NCBI GenBank assembly: GCA_025362395.1
Contig: JANYGK010000094.1
Location: forward strand, 1-64,000
Source of the DNA: Bacteroidota bacterium
GTDB lineage: Bacteria > Bacteroidota > Bacteroidia > B-17B0 > Aurantibacillaceae
Reading direction: 5' to 3'
Length of the DNA: 64,000 bases
A model generated the notes under the pieces. That model ran no database searches and had not been told where the DNA came from. It worked only from the letters and a program-made list of their open reading frames with translations. The position numbers and the translations under genes are program-made. Below, piece by piece: positions 62,033-64,000 of the stretch (position 1 is the stretch's first letter; each line of letters starts with the position of its first letter).

Positions 62033-62830
62033 ATGAATACGATTGATTTAAATAAACTGACACAACAAGTAATTGTTTGTGCAAAAAATGCGGGCAATTT
62101 TATGAGAGAGGAGCGTAAAACTTTTTCATACGCTAAAGCCGAAATAAAAGGGTTAAACGACTTGGTAAGTTATGTTGATAAAGCATCTGAACACTTATTG
62201 GTTAATGAATTATCGCTTGTTTTACCCGAAGCAGGGTTTATTACTGAAGAAGATACAAAAAATGAAGTGAAGGAATACAACTGGATCATTGATCCTTTGG
62301 ATGGCACCACTAATTACATACACGGCATTCCATGCTACGCGGTAAGTATAGCGTTAGAATATAAAGGTGATATAATATGCGGTGTGGTTTATGAAGTATC
62401 GCGCGATGAATGTTTTGCCGCCTATACCGGTGGAGGTGCATTTTTAAACGATACTAAAATAACCGTTTCGGGACGATCGAAATTACCGGACAGCTTAATA
62501 GCAACCGGTTTTCCTATTTATAATTTTGAACGTGTTGAAGGCTTTATAAAAGCGTTGACATACTTAATGAAACACACGCATGGCCTACGGCGCATAGGGT
62601 CTGCAGCTACCGACCTTTGTTATGTTGCCTGCGGACGAGTAGATGCTTATTTTGAATATAATTTAAATGCTTGGGATGTGGCTGCGGGAGCATTGATTGT
62701 GAAAGAAGCAGGTGGCACTATTTGTGATTTTAGTAAGGGGAACAATTGGTTATTCGGCAGGGAGGTAATTGCAACCAACACATATTTAAAACACGAATTT
62801 GAAAAAGTGATAACTGAAAGCTTTAATTAA
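62033..62830 (+). CDS. Inositol-1-monophosphatase family protein
   Basis: A 265-residue metal-dependent phosphatase of the SuhB/IMPase type. The metal-binding motif is ITEEDTKNEVKEYNWIIDPLDGTTNYIHGIP (74-104), with the acidic E-E-D and D-P-L-D-G-T residues, and the second motif is YFEYNLNAWDVAAGALIVKEAGG. These hydrolyse inositol or other sugar monophosphates, or act on NADP or PAP in relatives. The substrate is not decided by sequence. It ends 6 nt from the convergent outer-membrane protein gene. Confidence 0.93.
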   Translation: MNTIDLNKLTQQVIVCAKNAGNFMREERKTFSYAKAEIKGLNDLVSYVDKASEHLLVNELSLVLPEAGFITEEDTKNEVKEYNWIIDPLDGTTNYIHGIPCYAVSIALEYKGDIICGVVYEVSRDECFAAYTGGGAFLNDTKITVSGRSKLPDSLIATGFPIYNFERVEGFIKALTYLMKHTHGLRRIGSAATDLCYVACGRVDAYFEYNLNAWDVAAGALIVKEAGGTICDFSKGNNWLFGREVIATNTYLKHEFEKVITESFN

Positions 62831-62836
62831 GCCCGT

Positions 62837-63838
62837 TTAGAATTTAGACCTTAACCTTGTTTTGTTACGTTTTGGCGGAAAGAAACGGCCAACCGTGATT
62901 TGTATTCCCATGTAGGAATCTTTTTGTTTATCTCCTCTTTGTGCCGCATTACCTGCCGCGTCAGGTGAAGTGGCACCGGTAATTGTGCCTTTACTGGGGT
63001 CAGACATAGTAACGGACGTTGGTCCGTAAGCTTGTCCTAATTTATATTTATCATAGTAAACTGTGCTCACATCATCAATATAATCCGTAAATGTTTTCCG
63101 GTAATTTATTTCTATACCAACACTCCAATATTTATTAAGCATTGCTCTAAACGCAATGCCAATAGGTATGCTAACCGAAACATTACTATATTGTTTAGGG
63201 CCGCCGGGCAAGCCTTGCCCTTCGGTATGCAAACGCCTTAGTTTTACATAACCGCCGCCCGGTTGTTTGCCCTTAGGATTATAATAAAACATTCCTATTC
63301 CTATAAATCCCAGTAATTCCCATGTGTTTGATTTGTATCTTTTGCCTGAGGTGTTCCTGATGTTATACCTGTGGCCTGCCTTATTCCTGAAAAAAGCTAA
63401 TTCCGCCCTTGTAGAAAGTTCAAAAATATTAGACTTAAAATTTAAATTTCGGTTATTCCTGAAAGGTTCTGTGGTTAATTTATCGTCACCCGCAACTACA
63501 AGATAATTAAAGCTGCTGAACCAGTTAAAGTTTTTTGTGAATTTATATCTGTAACCTGCTGTAATGGCCGGTCTTGTTAAACTAATCTCAAGATCAACAG
63601 GGCTGAAATGTGTACCGACTTTATTTAATCCGCCTAAATCTCCTAAAAACTGGGCAGCTCCTGCCTGAAAAGTAATTTCTTTACGGTACTTTTTCCACTC
63701 GTTGGCTCTTGTAAAACCGGCACCTTGTGAATACCCTGTTTGAAGGGAAAACGTAGAAATCAGTAATAAAATTACGATATGTATGCTTATTCTCAAAAGA
63801 TAGTTTAAATGATAAGTCGTAAATTTAATAAAAAACAT
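62837..63838 (-). CDS. Outer-membrane protein, DUF6089-like
   Basis: A 333-residue exported barrel protein with signal peptide (LRISIHIVILLLISTFSLQTGYSQ). Marks are EITFQAGAAQFLGDLGGLNKVG (48-69), RPAITAGYRYKFT (85-97), ELLGFIGIGMFYYNP, SIPIGIAFRAMLNKYWSVGIEINYRKTFTDYIDDVS and YMGIQITVGRFFPPKRNKTRL. The DUF6089/PorG-like group is thought to be beta-barrel; members in Bacteroidota often neighbour NAD kinase and BamA genes, which cannot be checked at the window edge. Function is not known; a role in T9SS is possible but not shown. Confidence 0.8.
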   Translation of the reverse strand: MFFIKFTTYHLNYLLRISIHIVILLLISTFSLQTGYSQGAGFTRANEWKKYRKEITFQAGAAQFLGDLGGLNKVGTHFSPVDLEISLTRPAITAGYRYKFTKNFNWFSSFNYLVVAGDDKLTTEPFRNNRNLNFKSNIFELSTRAELAFFRNKAGHRYNIRNTSGKRYKSNTWELLGFIGIGMFYYNPKGKQPGGGYVKLRRLHTEGQGLPGGPKQYSNVSVSIPIGIAFRAMLNKYWSVGIEINYRKTFTDYIDDVSTVYYDKYKLGQAYGPTSVTMSDPSKGTITGATSPDAAGNAAQRGDKQKDSYMGIQITVGRFFPPKRNKTRLRSKF

Positions 63839-63887
63839 ATCAAAAAATGTTCCAAATCATTACTAAATTGTTAAAAGTACATTGTTA

Positions 63888-64000
63888 CTAACTAAAATCT
63901 TCATTAGTATAATACAGTTTATAGTATTTAAGGGCTTTTTCTTCATCATATCCTTTTTCTACATAGTCGTGTCTGCCATGTACATAAATATGGAAATTTT
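63888..64000 (-). CDS. C-terminal fragment of an unidentified protein (gene runs off the window)
   Basis: The minus strand carries about 37 codons open to the window edge, ending at a TAG at 63888. The last residues read VHGRHDYVEKGYDEEKALKY then YKLYYTNEDFS. It is upstream, on the same strand, of the DUF6089-like gene. I do not recognise the family from this tail. Confidence 0.6.
   Translation of the reverse strand, partial: NFHIYVHGRHDYVEKGYDEEKALKYYKLYYTNEDFS

Overview
The window reads as a chromosomal segment of a Bacteroidota organism. The diagnostic content is the type IX secretion (T9SS) gene sprA beside ruvA, a PorP/SprF-family protein, secreted proteins with T9SS sorting domains, TonB-dependent receptors, a GLPGLI protein, a DUF4249 protein, a long Bacteroidetes-type GAPDH, and promoters with the TAnnTTTG -7 box (three also have an upstream TTG box 19-20 nt away). 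The DNA is AT-rich with TAA-biased stops, and several starts are GTG or TTG. I see no phage, plasmid, integrase or transposase gene, no CRISPR array and no tRNA or rRNA.

Layout. 1-8.7 kb: partial sprA and ruvA (minus), divergent plsY, then lipocalin-like and MORN-type proteins, trxB, vanZ and gcvH. 8.9-13.7 kb: a forward run of 3-hydroxyacyl-CoA dehydrogenase, two small proteins, a 487-residue GAPDH and PorP/SprF. 13.7-16.6 kb (minus): a SiaC-like phosphoprotein, an RluF-type pseudouridine synthase coupled to a J-domain/KTSC protein, a 12-copy 21-bp tandem array, and a small outer-membrane barrel. 16.7-18.1 kb: a 1.4-kb gene-free island of REP-like palindromes and decayed, duplicated T9SS sorting-domain remnants. 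18.1-25.7 kb: aminotransferase, HD phosphohydrolase, rplS with a possible leader RNA, FAH-family enzyme, LhgO, glycerophosphodiesterase, SpoIIE-type phosphatase and a STAS-like protein. 25.7-43.3 kb: M43 metalloprotease, three outer-membrane receptors, cobalamin adenosyltransferase, a second GAPDH, GLPGLI, a T9SS type-B protein, DUF4249, and a membrane/spermidine-synthase fusion with an unknown partner. 43.3-49 kb: a GH3-beta-lactamase fusion, an NlpC/P60 lipoprotein, a PAP2-type membrane enzyme and murB. 49.2-53.5 kb: a compact porin / Rieske / imelysin / di-heme oxidoreductase operon with its own consensus promoter. 53.6-64 kb: pnp-rpsO, two large T9SS cargo proteins, aminotransferase, inositol monophosphatase-like protein, an outer-membrane protein and the tail of an unidentified gene.

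How the genes work together. Most of the window is ordinary core metabolism and envelope biology. The T9SS export pore (sprA) and an accessory protein (PorP/SprF) are present with four exported cargo proteins (M43 protease, PNGase F-like enzyme and two type-B proteins). The best candidate for a less-described system is the four-gene porin-Rieske-imelysin-di-heme operon, whose parts suggest redox-assisted iron (or other metal) handling across the outer membrane and periplasm; this is inference. The most unusual DNA structures are the 21-bp array at 15479-15730, the REP/decayed sorting-domain island at 16.7-18.1 kb and the dyad element at 20745-20855.
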